A DNA stretch of 64,000 nucleotides from Rhizobacter sp. SG703 (GTDB lineage Bacteria; Pseudomonadota; Gammaproteobacteria; Burkholderiales; Burkholderiaceae_C): NCBI RefSeq assembly GCF_012275445.1, contig NZ_JAAZQK010000013.1, forward strand, positions 1-64,000, written 5' to 3'. Shown here piece after piece: positions 43,111 to 52,721 of this stretch. The first letter of the stretch is position 1, and each line of letters opens with the position of its first letter. Below the pieces are notes generated by a model that had not been told where the DNA came from, ran no database searches, and saw only the letters and a program-made list of their open reading frames with translations. Both the position numbers and the translations under genes were made by a program.

Positions 43111-46100
43111 ACCGGCAGGGTCGTGCTTTGCGCGTTCGGTGCCGACCCGGCCGATACCGTAACCTGCGCAAGGCTGTTGGGGACCTGATTGCGCACCGTG
43201 GCCGATTGCAGCCGGCCGAGGATCCAGCGGTCACCGGCGGTGTCGTCGGGGAAGTAGCTGTTGGTGACCAGCTTGGTGACGGTCTGCTGGAGGCTGCCGG
43301 CAACCGTGCCATCGGTTCTCGTGAGCACGGTCAGCGTGTTGCCGGACGAATCGTACGTGTTGCCGGTGCGCACCGTCGGTAGCGTCATACCCTGGCCCAC
43401 ATCCCAGCCCTCTTCGAAGGACTCCAGCAGGTAGGGCTTCTGCAACTTGGCGCTGGTCGCGCACGGGGCAGGCGGCGCGCCCGGCGTCACGATGCCGGCC
43501 GGCGAAGTCACCGACGACGTCTTGTCGCAATAGGCGTTGCTGGTGCGGCTCAGCAGCGTACCCGCCTGCCCCAGCGCGCCGCGGTAGGTCGCGGTGGTGC
43601 TTGCCAATCCGGTGTAAGGATGGTCCTGCAGGTACGAGGTGACGACCGTCAACGGCTCGCCGTTCGGTGCCGGCTGCTGCTGGCTCATCTGCGTGAAGCC
43701 GAGCAGGCCGCGACCTTGCAGGTCGACACGCAAGCCCTGGTAGGCGTATTCGGTCTTGACGGTGCTCGCCACGCCGCCCACGGTAACGCCGGTATCGCTC
43801 TCCAGCGTCGCCACCAGCTGCATCGGCGGCGCGACGTCCATCTTGGGATAGGTCGAAGCACCGCCGGGGACGCGAGCGCTCGCGTAGCGAGGGAACGGGT
43901 AATTGACGCCACCGGTCCCGCTGGTCGGATTGGCCAGCGGCACATAGGTCACGCGTGTCACGAGCCCGGTCGGCGAAGTGACCGTCAGCAGCTGGTCGGG
44001 CGGCAATGCATCGGCGCGGACCAGCAGGCGGTTGATCGCACCGCCCGACGGGTTGCTCACCATCGACAGAATCTCGGTGGCACCGTGGCCGGTGAAGTCG
44101 CCCAGCTGGTAGTCTGCCGTGCCGTCGGCCTTCTTCAGTGGCGCGTAGACCTCGCTGCCGATGACGAGACTGCTCCGCTTGAAGGTGCCGTCGCCGTTGC
44201 TCAGGTAAATGGCGTTGTCGACATACGAGTCCTTCCAGCGCAGGATGTCGCTGCGGCCGTCGCCGTTGAAGTCGGCGATGCTGATCCCGACCGTGACGGG
44301 TTGGCCGAAGGCGCTGGAGAGCTCCTCCGACGCGTTCTTCAAGTTGAACCCGGCGACACCCGCGTAGCCGGCGCCCGTCGAGACTGCAAGGCCATTGTTG
44401 GCCGCCGTTCCGTCATATGACGGCCCCAGGCAATCGGCGCGACCATCGCCGTTGAAATCGAGCGGGTAGTCGCATGAACCACCGCTGCTCGGCGTGAAAT
44501 TTCCGTCGCCGTTGGACAGGAACACGCTCGGACCGTGGAACGGGTCATTGATTCGCACCACGTCGGCCAGGCCATCGCCGTTGGCGTCTGCCACGTTCCT
44601 CGGTTGGCCGACGCCGGACCCGACGGTCGGCTCGGTGTACAGCGAGTGGTTGGCAAGGTTCGACACCGCGTTCGTGAAATTGCCGTTTCCGTCGCCCAAC
44701 CAGACCTGGGTACAGACCTGCGTGCCGCAGGCGTCGACCGCGTCGGCCATCACGTTGTAGCCGGGTCGCAGTGTCGTGACGACGTCCAGCCGGCCGTCGC
44801 CATCGACGTCGAACAACAGGAAGTTGCGCGCGCTGGTCCAGCCGGTGTGACCGCCTTCCTTGATCTGGGCCGCGGTCGGCGTCAGCGTGACGCCCTTCGA
44901 GCGGGTCAATGCCGGACCGTTGTACGGTACGCGGGTGAAACTGCCGTCGCCGTTGCTGAAGTACAGCACCGCCTGGCCGGCGTCCGGCTGTCCGCTGCCG
45001 AAGTTGCAGGTCGCGCCGCCGAGTCCGGCGGCGGCGCTGTAGCGAAACAAGTCGGTGAGGCCGTCGCCGTTCAGATCGGCCACCACCGAGAAGAAGCAGT
45101 TGTCGCTCTTGAAGAGGTTGCGGTCGGCAAGATTGAATGCGCCAGGACCGCTGCCCGCCGGAACCAGCGAGAAGCCGCCATCGCCGGTGTTGCGCCAGAG
45201 CTGGTTCTCGGCAGGGTTGTCGGCCCAGCGCAGGATGTCCTGGCGTCCTTGCCCGAAGAAGTCGCCGGTGATCACGCCGCGCGTGCCGTCCACCAGATCG
45301 ATCAGCGCCGCCGTCGCGAGCCCGGCCGGAAAGTTGGCACTCGGCTGGAAAGCGAATCCGCCGCCTGCCGAATAGCCGAAGCGCACCGGTGGCAGGCACT
45401 GGGCCTCGGCAGTACCTGCGCATTCGACGATCTGCACGAGCCGGCTGCGGTTCGTCACCGGGCCGTTGTCATAAGTCAGCTGCGTCGTGCGCACTTTCAG
45501 CGTCCCCACGTAAGTGCGAATCGCCTTCAGGCGCTGGATGCCGACATTTTTGCTGCCGAGATGGTAGGTCTCCGAAGCGTCCTGAGCCCCGTTGACCGGA
45601 CTTGAACGATCCTCGTATTCGAGCACGACCTTGTTGACCGGCGGTTGCGCGAGCCGCCCGGTGTATTGCACTTCCACCAGGTTCCATTCATGCCCGGGCG
45701 CCGTGCCGTTGAACGGTGTCGAGCCCCATGCCACGTCGCGCTGGCCGTAGAAGAAGTCGACATAGTTGCCGAGCGTGTCGCTGATGCGGCTCACCGTCCA
45801 CGCGGCCACCACCGGCTTGCCCTGCACGGCGATCGCCGCGTTCGCCGCAGCGTTCGCGTTGTTGCCGTACTCGTAGATCTGGCCCGCCTTCGTCCACACC
45901 TTGAAGAAGGCTGGACCGTTGTCGGCAACGCCCCCTGCGGAACCATAGGCGCGCACGCGCACGAAGGTGTCTTTCTCGGTGCGGTATTCGCGCACGCTGC
46001 CGGAGGCCAGCCCGAGGCTGTCGCTGCCTTGCGGGAAGGCCGACACCGCGCCACCGGCATCAGTCTGGACGAGGCGCTGGCCATCGAGGCACAGCTTGTC

Positions 46101-46433
46101 GGCCGCGGTGTAATTCACGTTGCGCACCACACCGTCCACCGAACGAGTGGTCGGGCAGCGCGTGATGATCGACACGCCCTGCAGCGACCAGCCATTGCCG
46201 ACCGGTCCGTTGAGCCCTGCACCCGAATACGTCAGCGACAGGTTCGGACTCATGCCCGCGATACCTGGAGGAACGGCAATCGGCATGCTGTAGACCGGCG
46301 CGCCGCCATCGGAGACGGAGAGAGCCTGTGCGCGGCTGTCGACAGCCGCCGGCAGCAGAATCAAACTCGCAAGCAGTGCGAAAAGCCGGCGAAGAGGGCC
46401 CCGCCCTGCCCGAGGTGTCGTCACAGTGATCAT
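42585..46433 (-). CDS. 5' part of an SpvB/FG-GAP secreted carrier protein (frameshifted)
   Basis: This frame begins with a signal peptide (RRLFALLASLILLPAAVDSRAQA) and an SpvB-like domain (SVSDGGAPVYSMPIAVPPGIAGMSPNLSLTYSG, shown here as consecutive motifs). FG-GAP/VCBS blades follow, with calcium-type DLNGDGLTDLF, DVDGDGRLDVV, DANGDGLADVV, DFNGDGRADCL and DFNGDGRSDIL, then a TcB-like LLTVTSPTGLVTRVTYVPLANP region and one or two Ig-like repeats. The frame then runs into a 1-nt deletion: it reads SLTALPTTTAAPCRL where the next frame gives CPANDDCGTV. Restoring one base would give a protein of about 1927 residues (40651-46433). The organisation resembles the TcB/TcC or RHS carrier pair. Start 46433 has AGGA about 7 nt upstream. 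Confidence 0.75.
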   Translation of the reverse strand: MITVTTPRAGRGPLRRLFALLASLILLPAAVDSRAQALSVSDGGAPVYSMPIAVPPGIAGMSPNLSLTYSGAGLNGPVGNGWSLQGVSIITRCPTTRSVDGVVRNVNYTAADKLCLDGQRLVQTDAGGAVSAFPQGSDSLGLASGSVREYRTEKDTFVRVRAYGSAGGVADNGPAFFKVWTKAGQIYEYGNNANAAANAAIAVQGKPVVAAWTVSRISDTLGNYVDFFYGQRDVAWGSTPFNGTAPGHEWNLVEVQYTGRLAQPPVNKVVLEYEDRSSPVNGAQDASETYHLGSKNVGIQRLKAIRTYVGTLKVRTTQLTYDNGPVTNRSRLVQIVECAGTAEAQCLPPVRFGYSAGGGFAFQPSANFPAGLATAALIDLVDGTRGVITGDFFGQGRQDILRWADNPAENQLWRNTGDGGFSLVPAGSGPGAFNLADRNLFKSDNCFFSVVADLNGDGLTDLFRYSAAAGLGGATCNFGSGQPDAGQAVLYFSNGDGSFTRVPYNGPALTRSKGVTLTPTAAQIKEGGHTGWTSARNFLLFDVDGDGRLDVVTTLRPGYNVMADAVDACGTQVCTQVWLGDGNGNFTNAVSNLANHSLYTEPTVGSGVGQPRNVADANGDGLADVVRINDPFHGPSVFLSNGDGNFTPSSGGSCDYPLDFNGDGRADCLGPSYDGTAANNGLAVSTGAGYAGVAGFNLKNASEELSSAFGQPVTVGISIADFNGDGRSDILRWKDSYVDNAIYLSNGDGTFKRSSLVIGSEVYAPLKKADGTADYQLGDFTGHGATEILSMVSNPSGGAINRLLVRADALPPDQLLTVTSPTGLVTRVTYVPLANPTSGTGGVNYPFPRYASARVPGGASTYPKMDVAPPMQLVATLESDTGVTVGGVASTVKTEYAYQGLRVDLQGRGLLGFTQMSQQQPAPNGEPLTVVTSYLQDHPYTGLASTTATYRGALGQAGTLLSRTSNAYCDKTSSVTSPAGIVTPGAPPAPCATSAKLQKPYLLESFEEGWDVGQGMTLPTVRTGNTYDSSGNTLTVLTRTDGTVAGSLQQTVTKLVTNSYFPDDTAGDRWILGRLQSATVRNQVPNSLAQVTVSAGSAPNAQSTTLPVTRLSANPASVSVASTAPAAASASVAITNGSGAAQTVSLSLTGGGGLSVASLACPASGACGSVVITSPTAVGNYSGDLVVTPAGSTPLLVPVSLTVRTATNVVALPTALSASTITPTPASGTVLLRNTGQTPTTLNLSVSGGASVSPASLTALPTTTAAPCRLRPPRPQASTTAA

Positions 46434-46765
46434 GTCGCGTCCTGCGAAGCCTGCGGGTGCTCGTCTCACCCGGACACGCCAAGGTCTGGACGCAGGTCTC
46501 GCGACGTCGCCTCCCTGCCACCGGACAGTCCGGTGGCCCACCCGCAGCCTGCGCGGTACGCAGATGTGGGCGGCCTCGTGCCGATCGATGAGCCGCGCTC
46601 GTGCGCGCTTCTTTGTTGAATCCGGTGCCCGTCCTTGCAGAACAGGCTTCGTCGCAGTCTACCGTCGGCCAACGGCGTGTAAAGCCCTTTTCTTGATGAT
46701 TCGAAACAGCGATAGATTCCAACTCGAATTCAAGACCTTCTCATGATGCGGACGGCGTGCCAACG
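46434..46765. other. Intergenic region upstream of the SpvB-like gene (332 bp)
   Basis: No gene is seen here. Read leftwards it could be a long 5' leader of the carrier gene. It contains a hairpin CCACCGGAC/GTCCGGTGG (near 46518-46536) and a small nested stem close to 46640-46690. I considered a c-di-GMP riboswitch but the receptor bases do not line up. An AT-rich patch at 46680-46740 could carry a promoter for the carrier gene. Nothing firmer can be said. Confidence 0.35.
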
Positions 46766-47767
46766 TCACGTCGTCAACCTCGGCCGCTCCTTCGCGACGC
46801 GCACCGCGCGCCGCAGGAAGAAGCCGGTCACGTCGAAGCCGGTGCCGCCCTTCGAGAACTCCTGCTCCGGTCCCTCGCACAGCCGCACCGATCGCCACGC
46901 GACACCGTGGCGCGGCGGATAGGCCGGCAGCAGGTTCGCACCGAAGCCGAGGTACTCGGCCACCAGCGAGCCGCCGCGCCGGTCGAACAGCCGCAGATGG
47001 ACCCGCGCGACCCAGTGGCTGCGGTCTTCCGGCGTCGAGGCATCCTGCACCGTCAGCAGGTAGCGCGCGGTGCTCTCGCGCACCGGCCCTTCGACCCACT
47101 GCAGCAGGTCGTAGTGCGCCAGGCGCGCGAGGAACTCCTCGGCTTTCGCCGGCTGCAGCAACGTGCGCCCGGCGGATTCCCACCACAGCCGGTGCGCCGT
47201 CACCGTGATCGCGCCGCGCGAGGTCATGCGCCGGTCCTGCTCGACGAAATCGAATTGCGACGACGCGAGCACCTGGGGCGCCGCCGGCGCATCGAACCAC
47301 TCGACCGGCGGCAGGTCGTCGGCCGACGGCCGGCGCAGCGGATCGATGTCGAGCAGCACGCCCTGATTGGGGAGCACGCGGTCCGCGTCGCTGGCGGCCG
47401 TCAGCCGGCGGTCGCTGTCGCAGCGGCGCGCCAGGTAGGCCAGCGCGTCGGCCACCATCGCATCGTTGGCGGCTTGCAGCCGGGCTTCGGCAGCCCGGTG
47501 CCGCACCGCGTCGAGTGCGAGCCAGCCGAGCCCGTGGGCCGCCGCCAGCGCCATCAGCGCCAGCACGAACCCGATGCGTCGGCGGCGCGTCGCGCGCGGC
47601 ATTCGGCTCAGCACGCCGAGCGCGAACGACGCCCCCACGAGCAGGGCGATCGCCCCGAGCGCCAGCAGCACGGGGGCGCTGGTCCAGGTCTCGGGGATCG
47701 TGAAGGTGCCTGCGACGGCGTCGGGCACGGTATCGGAAACGAATGAGGTGTCGGTGGGGGACGGCAT
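46766..47767 (-). CDS. Hypothetical membrane protein with two N-terminal membrane segments
   Basis: The 333-residue product has two membrane segments (VLLALGAIALLVGASFALGVL and IGFVLALMALAAAHGLGWLAL) with an Arg-rich loop between them. A soluble domain of about 230 residues follows (YLARRCDSDRRLTAASDADRV to GFDVTGFFLRRAVRVAKERP). No conserved catalytic motif is evident. The soluble part probably faces the periplasm. It stands alone on the minus strand, and I cannot assign a family. Confidence 0.65.
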   Translation of the reverse strand: MPSPTDTSFVSDTVPDAVAGTFTIPETWTSAPVLLALGAIALLVGASFALGVLSRMPRATRRRRIGFVLALMALAAAHGLGWLALDAVRHRAAEARLQAANDAMVADALAYLARRCDSDRRLTAASDADRVLPNQGVLLDIDPLRRPSADDLPPVEWFDAPAAPQVLASSQFDFVEQDRRMTSRGAITVTAHRLWWESAGRTLLQPAKAEEFLARLAHYDLLQWVEGPVRESTARYLLTVQDASTPEDRSHWVARVHLRLFDRRGGSLVAEYLGFGANLLPAYPPRHGVAWRSVRLCEGPEQEFSKGGTGFDVTGFFLRRAVRVAKERPRLTT

Positions 47768-48004
47768 GCGCCCATCCTTTGCAAGAAAAGGGGTTCGTCG
47801 GAACGGATCGGAGAGATCGAAGACGTCGGACCAGAAAGCCCCCGGGTGTCAAAGGCCGGCCGCGTCGAATACCTGCAGTGTGTTCCACCGCCCTATTCAC
47901 CTATGCTGACGCATGCGGTGAATGCATACTTTTGAGGGCTTGCCGATACAGTCAGGCCCAAATCCGCCGCTCCGCCTCCGCATCAACCCTGGCTTTCACC
48001 CCCC

Positions 48005-48496
48005 ATGGACCTCGAAAAAGATCTGAAAACGATTGCCCGGCAAGAAGATTGTTTTCGACTGAAACACTTCAATGCCGACACCGCGTGGGTCTTGGGCGTG
48101 CGACTGAAGGAAATGGCCGAAGCGCGCGGTGTCGCGATCACGATCGAGGTGCGGCTGGCGAAGGAAACGGTGTTCTTTTTCGCGATGCAGGGCACCTCGC
48201 CGTCGAATGCCGACTGGGCGCGCCGCAAGCGCAACACGGTCGAGTTGCTGCACCACAGTTCGTACCGCGTGGGCCTCGACCACGCGCTCAATGGCGGCAC
48301 GCTGGAGTCGAAGATGGGCCTGCCGATGCGCGACTACGCGGACCACGGCGGCAGCTTCCCGATCGCCGTGGAAGGCAGCGGCTGCATCGGCGCGGTGACG
48401 GTCTCGGGCCTGCCGCAGCGCGAGGATCACGCGATGGCGGTCGAGGCGCTGGCCGGCTTGTGCGGGGTGTCGCTGGACGGGCTGCGCCTGGACTGA
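48005..48496 (+). CDS. UPF0303/GlcG-HbpS-like heme-associated protein
   Basis: This 163-residue protein belongs to the UPF0303 group of the GlcG/HbpS superfamily, sometimes named heme-degrading-domain proteins. Family motifs include KETVFFFAMQGTSPSNADWARRKRNTVELLHHSSYR (read in pieces) and DYADHGGSFPIAVEGSGCIGAVTVSGLPQREDH near the C-terminus. HbpS relatives bind heme and sense redox stress; heme binding here is inferred from homology only. It is monocistronic, and an AT-richer upstream region (47930-48000) may carry its promoter. Confidence 0.85.
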   Translation: MDLEKDLKTIARQEDCFRLKHFNADTAWVLGVRLKEMAEARGVAITIEVRLAKETVFFFAMQGTSPSNADWARRKRNTVELLHHSSYRVGLDHALNGGTLESKMGLPMRDYADHGGSFPIAVEGSGCIGAVTVSGLPQREDHAMAVEALAGLCGVSLDGLRLD

Positions 48497-48506
48497 CGGC
48501 GTACTG

Positions 48507-48575
48507 CCGACAGGGCTTCGACAGGCTCAGCCCGAACGGTGTGTATTCCGATCGTCCCGAGCTTGTCGAAGGGCA
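48507..48575. repeat. REP-like repeat at a convergent gene end
   Basis: TTCGACAGGCTCAG (from about 48516) and the inverse GAGCTTGTCGAAGGG (from about 48558) form a short palindromic unit between the convergent ends of the UPF0303 gene and the TPR protein gene. The core matches the repeats at 2728, 7383, 12476 and 24438. It is the most degenerate copy seen. Confidence 0.8.
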
Positions 48576-48609
48576 AGCGCAGGGCGAACCGTGGCCCTGC
48601 GCTCTGCCC

Positions 48610-49941
48610 TCAGCGTTCCGATTCGAAGTGGAACAGCTGCACCAGCCGGCCCGACTCCGGGCGGTCGCCGAACAGCTCGGTGATCGCATGGAAGAAATCG
48701 CTGCGGAAGACGATCAGCCGGTTGAAGCGCATCGGCACCTCGAACAGGAACTCCCAGGTCGCATCGCGCTGCTGCTGCCATTCGGCGAACGGCAGCCGCC
48801 GGTTGATCGGCAGGTGGCGCTTCTGGAAATCGAGGAACGACGCATGCCCCATGCCGGCCAGCGCGGCATCGTCCGGCCGGCGGTCCCAGCCGGTGGCGCG
48901 GTGGCGGTAGAAGCGCGTGCCGCCGCGGCAGTCTTCCGGCCGGCTCAGGTACAGCACGCCGCCGAAGATGTGCGGCAGCGTCGGGTTGTCGACGTGCACG
49001 TCGGCCCGCGCATCGTCGGCGGCCAGGCTGACGCGCAGCGCGCCGTTGTCCGGCGAATCCCACTTGATCGAGCGGCCCAGCATGTCGGCGATGCGCTGCA
49101 TCGTCGCGCCGGCCGGCAGCGGCGGCGTCTGCACGCCGGGGAAGTTGCCGTTCGGCGAGCGCTGCGCCTGCGTCGCGCACAGCCGCAGCGCCTCGGCGCG
49201 AAAGGCCTGCGGATCGGGCAGGAAGTCGTCGACGGCGAGCAGGTCGCGCTCGGTGCAGGCCCGCTCCAGCGCGGCCGCGTCGAGGGTGGCCGACGCATTC
49301 AGCAGCAGCGCCGGCGAGGCCTGCGGCGACGGCGACGTGGCGCGCGCGAAGCCCATGTTCAGCCGGTCGGCCAGCCGCGGCGCCAGCGCCAGCGCCTGCT
49401 GCGCATGCGGCACGGCCTCCGGCATCGCCCAGCGCAGGTAGCGCAGCCGGGCGAGCGCCTCGTGCCAGTGGGCCTGGTCGGGCTGCAGGGCCAGCGCCGC
49501 GGCATAGCGGCGCTCGGCCTCGTCGAAGCGCTGCAGCTGCACGCACAACCCGCCGAGCATCGCGAGGCTTGGCGCATCGTCCGGCCGCAGCTCGCAGGCG
49601 ACCTGCATCTCGGCCAGCGCTTCGGGCGCCTGGCCGAGCTGCAGCAACGCGGTCGCCAGGTTGAGCCGGTAGTCGGGCGCCTCGGGCCGGCGTGCGATCG
49701 CACGCCGCACGAAGGCGATGCCGAGCGCCGGCTGCCGCAGCCCGAGGTAGGCCACGCCGAGCAGGTGCAAGGCCTCGGGGTTCTCGGGCTGGGCGGACAG
49801 CGCGGCCTGGTACAGCGAGAAGGCCTCGGTCAGCCGCCCCTGGGCGTGCAGGGCGCGGCCCTGCGCCAGCGCGGCGTCGGCATCGACCGGATGCGCGGCG
49901 GCCGGCGCTGCCCTGACAGGCCGGTGGGAAGTCTTGTTCAT
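48610..49941 (-). CDS. TPR protein with a C-terminal dioxygenase-like region
   Basis: This 443-residue protein has about five TPR repeats at residues 28-200 (ALAQGRALHAQGRLTEAFSLYQAAL, HLLGVAYLGLRQPALGIAFV, LALQPDQAHWHEALARL). The C-terminal part (about 215-443) contains ADVHVDNPTLPHIFGGVLYLS and RLIVFRSDFFHAITELFGD; their HxD and late His spacing fits a 2-oxoglutarate/Fe(II) oxygenase-type double-stranded beta-helix. The substrate is unknown. It could hydroxylate a protein bound by the TPRs. The dioxygenase idea is an inference from motif spacing. Confidence 0.7.
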   Translation of the reverse strand: MNKTSHRPVRAAPAAAHPVDADAALAQGRALHAQGRLTEAFSLYQAALSAQPENPEALHLLGVAYLGLRQPALGIAFVRRAIARRPEAPDYRLNLATALLQLGQAPEALAEMQVACELRPDDAPSLAMLGGLCVQLQRFDEAERRYAAALALQPDQAHWHEALARLRYLRWAMPEAVPHAQQALALAPRLADRLNMGFARATSPSPQASPALLLNASATLDAAALERACTERDLLAVDDFLPDPQAFRAEALRLCATQAQRSPNGNFPGVQTPPLPAGATMQRIADMLGRSIKWDSPDNGALRVSLAADDARADVHVDNPTLPHIFGGVLYLSRPEDCRGGTRFYRHRATGWDRRPDDAALAGMGHASFLDFQKRHLPINRRLPFAEWQQQRDATWEFLFEVPMRFNRLIVFRSDFFHAITELFGDRPESGRLVQLFHFESER

Positions 49942-50115
49942 GGAATCGGAAGAGGGAACCGATGCAGCAAGGCACCGAAGGCCACCATCAGACAGCGCTT
50001 GCCGAACATGCGCTCGCGCAGGGTCTTTCACACGGCGACATCCCCCGACATGAAGCGTGTGCAGCGCCGGTGGCTTGATCTATATTGCAACGCCCAGGTC
50101 CCCGAGAGCCGACCG

Positions 50116-51291
50116 ATGAACAAGCGCGAGATGCTGCACGCGATGGCCGCGGGCCTGGGATCGCTGCTGTGCGCCGCGCGGGCCCGTGCCGCCGCACCGG
50201 AGGCGGCCGCGATCGATGCGGTGGTGCGGCACTACGCGGTGCTCGTCCACGCCTGCTACAGCGACAGCCTGGCCGCCGCGCTCGCGATGCAGCAGGCCAT
50301 CACCACCTTTCTGGTGCAGCCCTCGGCCGACCGCCTGAAGGCCGCGCGCACCGCGTGGCTCGACGCCCGCGAGTGGTACGCCCAGACCGAGGCCTTCCGC
50401 TTCTACGCCGGCCCGGTCGACGACGGCAAGGGACCGGAGCAGCGCATGAACACCTGGCCGGTCGACGAGTCGTACATCGACTACGTGCGCGACCGCCCCG
50501 ACAGCGGCCTCGTCAACAACCCGAAAGCCGTGCTGACGAAGGTAGCGCTGGCCGCGGCCAACATCCGCGGCGGGCTCGAGAACGTCTCGACCGGCTGGCA
50601 TGCGATCGAGTTCCTGCTGTGGGGCCAGGACCTCAGCGAGACCGGCCCCGGCGAGCGGCCGTTCGAGGACTACGTCGACGGCCGCGGCCCGCACGCCGAC
50701 CGCCGCCGCCAGTACCTCGCGGCCGTCACCGAGCTGCTGCTCGACGACCTGCGTTACCTGATCGCCGCGTGGGCCCCTGCCGCGAAGGCGAACTACCGCG
50801 CGAAGTTCGAGCGCGGCGGCGTCGAATCGGTGCGCCGCATCGTGATCGGCATCGGCGCGCTGTCGCGGGCCGAGCTGGCCGGCGAGCGCATGGAGGTCGC
50901 GCTGAACACCCAGGACCAGGAGGACGAGCAGTCCTGCTTCTCCGACAACACCCACCGCGACATCGTCAACAACGCGCTCGGCATCGAGAACGTCTGGCTG
51001 GGCCGCTTCAAGCGGCGCGACGGCAGCCTGCTGCAAGGCCCGTCGCTGCGCGAGCTGGTGGCGGCCCAGGACGCGGCGCAGGCCGAGCGCACCACGCGGC
51101 AGATCGCGACGTCGATCGCTGCCGCGCAGGCGATCCAGCCGCCGTTCGACCACGAGATCCGCGGCAGCCGCAGCGCGCCGGGGCCGATGCGCGTGCGCGC
51201 GACCATCGACAGCGTGCTCGCCCAGTCGCGCGAGCTCGGCGCCGCCGCGAATGCGATCGGCATCACGCGCTTGAACATGGTGAAGCCGTGA
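50116..51291 (+). CDS. Imelysin-family (IrpA-like) periplasmic iron-uptake protein
   Basis: The 391-residue protein has a signal peptide (MNKREMLHAMAAGLGSLLCAARARAAA) and an imelysin fold. The family's GxHxxE motif is in STGWHAIEFLLWGQD; further conserved pieces are AWLDAREWYAQTEAFRFY and SCFSDNTHRDIVNNALGI. Imelysins are thought to bind iron or heme outside the inner membrane. It is the first gene of a three-gene operon with a di-heme oxidase and a DUF1513 protein, linked by 4-bp overlaps. I looked for a Fur box in the 174-bp upstream region and found none convincing. Confidence 0.9.
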   Translation: MNKREMLHAMAAGLGSLLCAARARAAAPEAAAIDAVVRHYAVLVHACYSDSLAAALAMQQAITTFLVQPSADRLKAARTAWLDAREWYAQTEAFRFYAGPVDDGKGPEQRMNTWPVDESYIDYVRDRPDSGLVNNPKAVLTKVALAAANIRGGLENVSTGWHAIEFLLWGQDLSETGPGERPFEDYVDGRGPHADRRRQYLAAVTELLLDDLRYLIAAWAPAAKANYRAKFERGGVESVRRIVIGIGALSRAELAGERMEVALNTQDQEDEQSCFSDNTHRDIVNNALGIENVWLGRFKRRDGSLLQGPSLRELVAAQDAAQAERTTRQIATSIAAAQAIQPPFDHEIRGSRSAPGPMRVRATIDSVLAQSRELGAAANAIGITRLNMVKP

Positions 51292-52721
51292 AGCGACTGC
51301 GACACGGCCTGCTCGCGCTGCTCGTCGGTGCGAATGCCGCGCTGCTGCAGGCCGCATCCGCCGACGACGCGCTGGCGCCCGACGAGCAGACCGGCGGCGC
51401 GACCACCGTGGCCGCGACCGGCCGCAATGCGTTCTCGTTCGCCGCCGCGAACCTGAACGACGACGAGCGCACCCGCTTCGCGGTCGGCAACTCGTTCTTC
51501 CGTCGCAACTGGGTCGAGGCGCCGTCGTCGACCGCGGCGCGCGACGGGCTCGGGCCGCACTTCATCGCGCGCTCGTGCGGCGGCTGCCATGTGCAGAGCG
51601 GACGCGGCGCGCCGCCCGACTACGCGAAGCCGCTCGATGCGCGCGGCGAGCCGCCGGTCGCGCTGCTGCTGCGCCTGTCGATCCCCGGCGAGGGTCCGCA
51701 CGGCGGCCCGCGGCCCGACCCGATCTACGGCGACCAGCTGCGCACGCTGGCGGTGCCGGGCGTGCGCGTCGAAGGCCGCATCGCGCTGCAGGTGCGCACG
51801 CTGCGCGGGACCTTCGCCGACGGCACGCGCTACACGCTGCGCCAGCCCCGCTTCGGCATCGCCGGGCTGGCCTACGGTCCGGCCTCGAACGACCTGCAGG
51901 TCAGCCCGCGGCTCGCATCGCAGTTGATCGGCATGGGGCTGCTCGAAGCGATTCCCGAGCAGGAGATCCTCGGCAACGCGGCGCGGCAGGCCGCCGCGCC
52001 CGGTCCGGTGAAGGGCCAGCCGAACCGGGTGTGGGACGCGTTCGAGCAGCGCATGATGCTCGGCCGCTTCGGCTGGAAGGCGAACGTCGCGACGCTGGCG
52101 CACCAGACCGCCGCGGCCTTCGTCGGCGACATCGGCATCACGTCGAGCCGCTTCCCGGACGAGTCCTGCACCTTCACGCAGGACGACTGCCGCGCCGCGC
52201 CGCGCGGCGCGAAGGGCGAGGCGCCCGAGATCGACGACCGCACGCTCGGCGACGTGGTGTTCTACCAGGCGAGCCTCGCGCCGCCGGCGCGCCGCCAGCC
52301 GGGCGATGCGCAGGTGCTGCGCGGCCGTGCGCTGTTCGAGCAGGCGCAGTGCGCGGCCTGCCACCGGCCGAGCTACGTGACCGGCGACAGCCCGCTGCCG
52401 GCCTTCGCGAGCCCGGCGCTGAAGGGCCAGACGATCTGGCCGTACACCGACCTGCTGCTGCACGACATGGGCGACGGCCTGGCCGACGGGCGACCCGATT
52501 TCGGGGCCAGCGGCCGCCACTGGCGCACACCGCCGCTGTGGGGCGTCGGGCTGATCCGCGACGTCAACGACCACCAGCAGCTGCTGCACGACGGCCGCGC
52601 GCGCGGCGTGCTCGAAGCGGTGCTGTGGCACGGCGGCGAAGCCGACACCAGCCGCCGGCAGGTGCTGAAGATGACGGCGGCCGAGCGCGCAGCGCTGGTG
52701 CGCTTCGTGGAATCGCTGTGA
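51288..52721 (+). CDS. Di-heme c-type cytochrome (DUF1111 'thiol oxidoreductase')
   Basis: This 477-residue protein has a signal peptide and two CxxCH heme motifs, CGGCH at about residue 98 and CAACH at about 355, as in the MauG-related DUF1111 family. Further family motifs are NSFFRRNWVEAPSSTAARDGLGP, RLSIPGEGPHGGP, GRFGWKANVATLAHQ and DLLLHDMGDGLADG. The start is GTG at 51288, overlapping the imelysin stop by 4 bp (GTGA). These proteins occur with imelysins and are believed to help oxidise or move iron at the envelope; this role is inferred from the operon. Confidence 0.9.
   Translation: MKRLRHGLLALLVGANAALLQAASADDALAPDEQTGGATTVAATGRNAFSFAAANLNDDERTRFAVGNSFFRRNWVEAPSSTAARDGLGPHFIARSCGGCHVQSGRGAPPDYAKPLDARGEPPVALLLRLSIPGEGPHGGPRPDPIYGDQLRTLAVPGVRVEGRIALQVRTLRGTFADGTRYTLRQPRFGIAGLAYGPASNDLQVSPRLASQLIGMGLLEAIPEQEILGNAARQAAAPGPVKGQPNRVWDAFEQRMMLGRFGWKANVATLAHQTAAAFVGDIGITSSRFPDESCTFTQDDCRAAPRGAKGEAPEIDDRTLGDVVFYQASLAPPARRQPGDAQVLRGRALFEQAQCAACHRPSYVTGDSPLPAFASPALKGQTIWPYTDLLLHDMGDGLADGRPDFGASGRHWRTPPLWGVGLIRDVNDHQQLLHDGRARGVLEAVLWHGGEADTSRRQVLKMTAAERAALVRFVESL

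Noticed and set aside
46600..46700. Possible c-di-GMP-I riboswitch in the SpvB leader
   Set aside because: A stem around GGGCTT/AAGCCT and a GCGACGAAGCC stretch recall the motif, but the invariant receptor sequence and second helix do not line up.
50000..50115. Fur box before the imelysin operon
   Set aside because: No stretch resembling GATAATGATAATCATTATC; only a TATATT -10-like element was seen near 50091.
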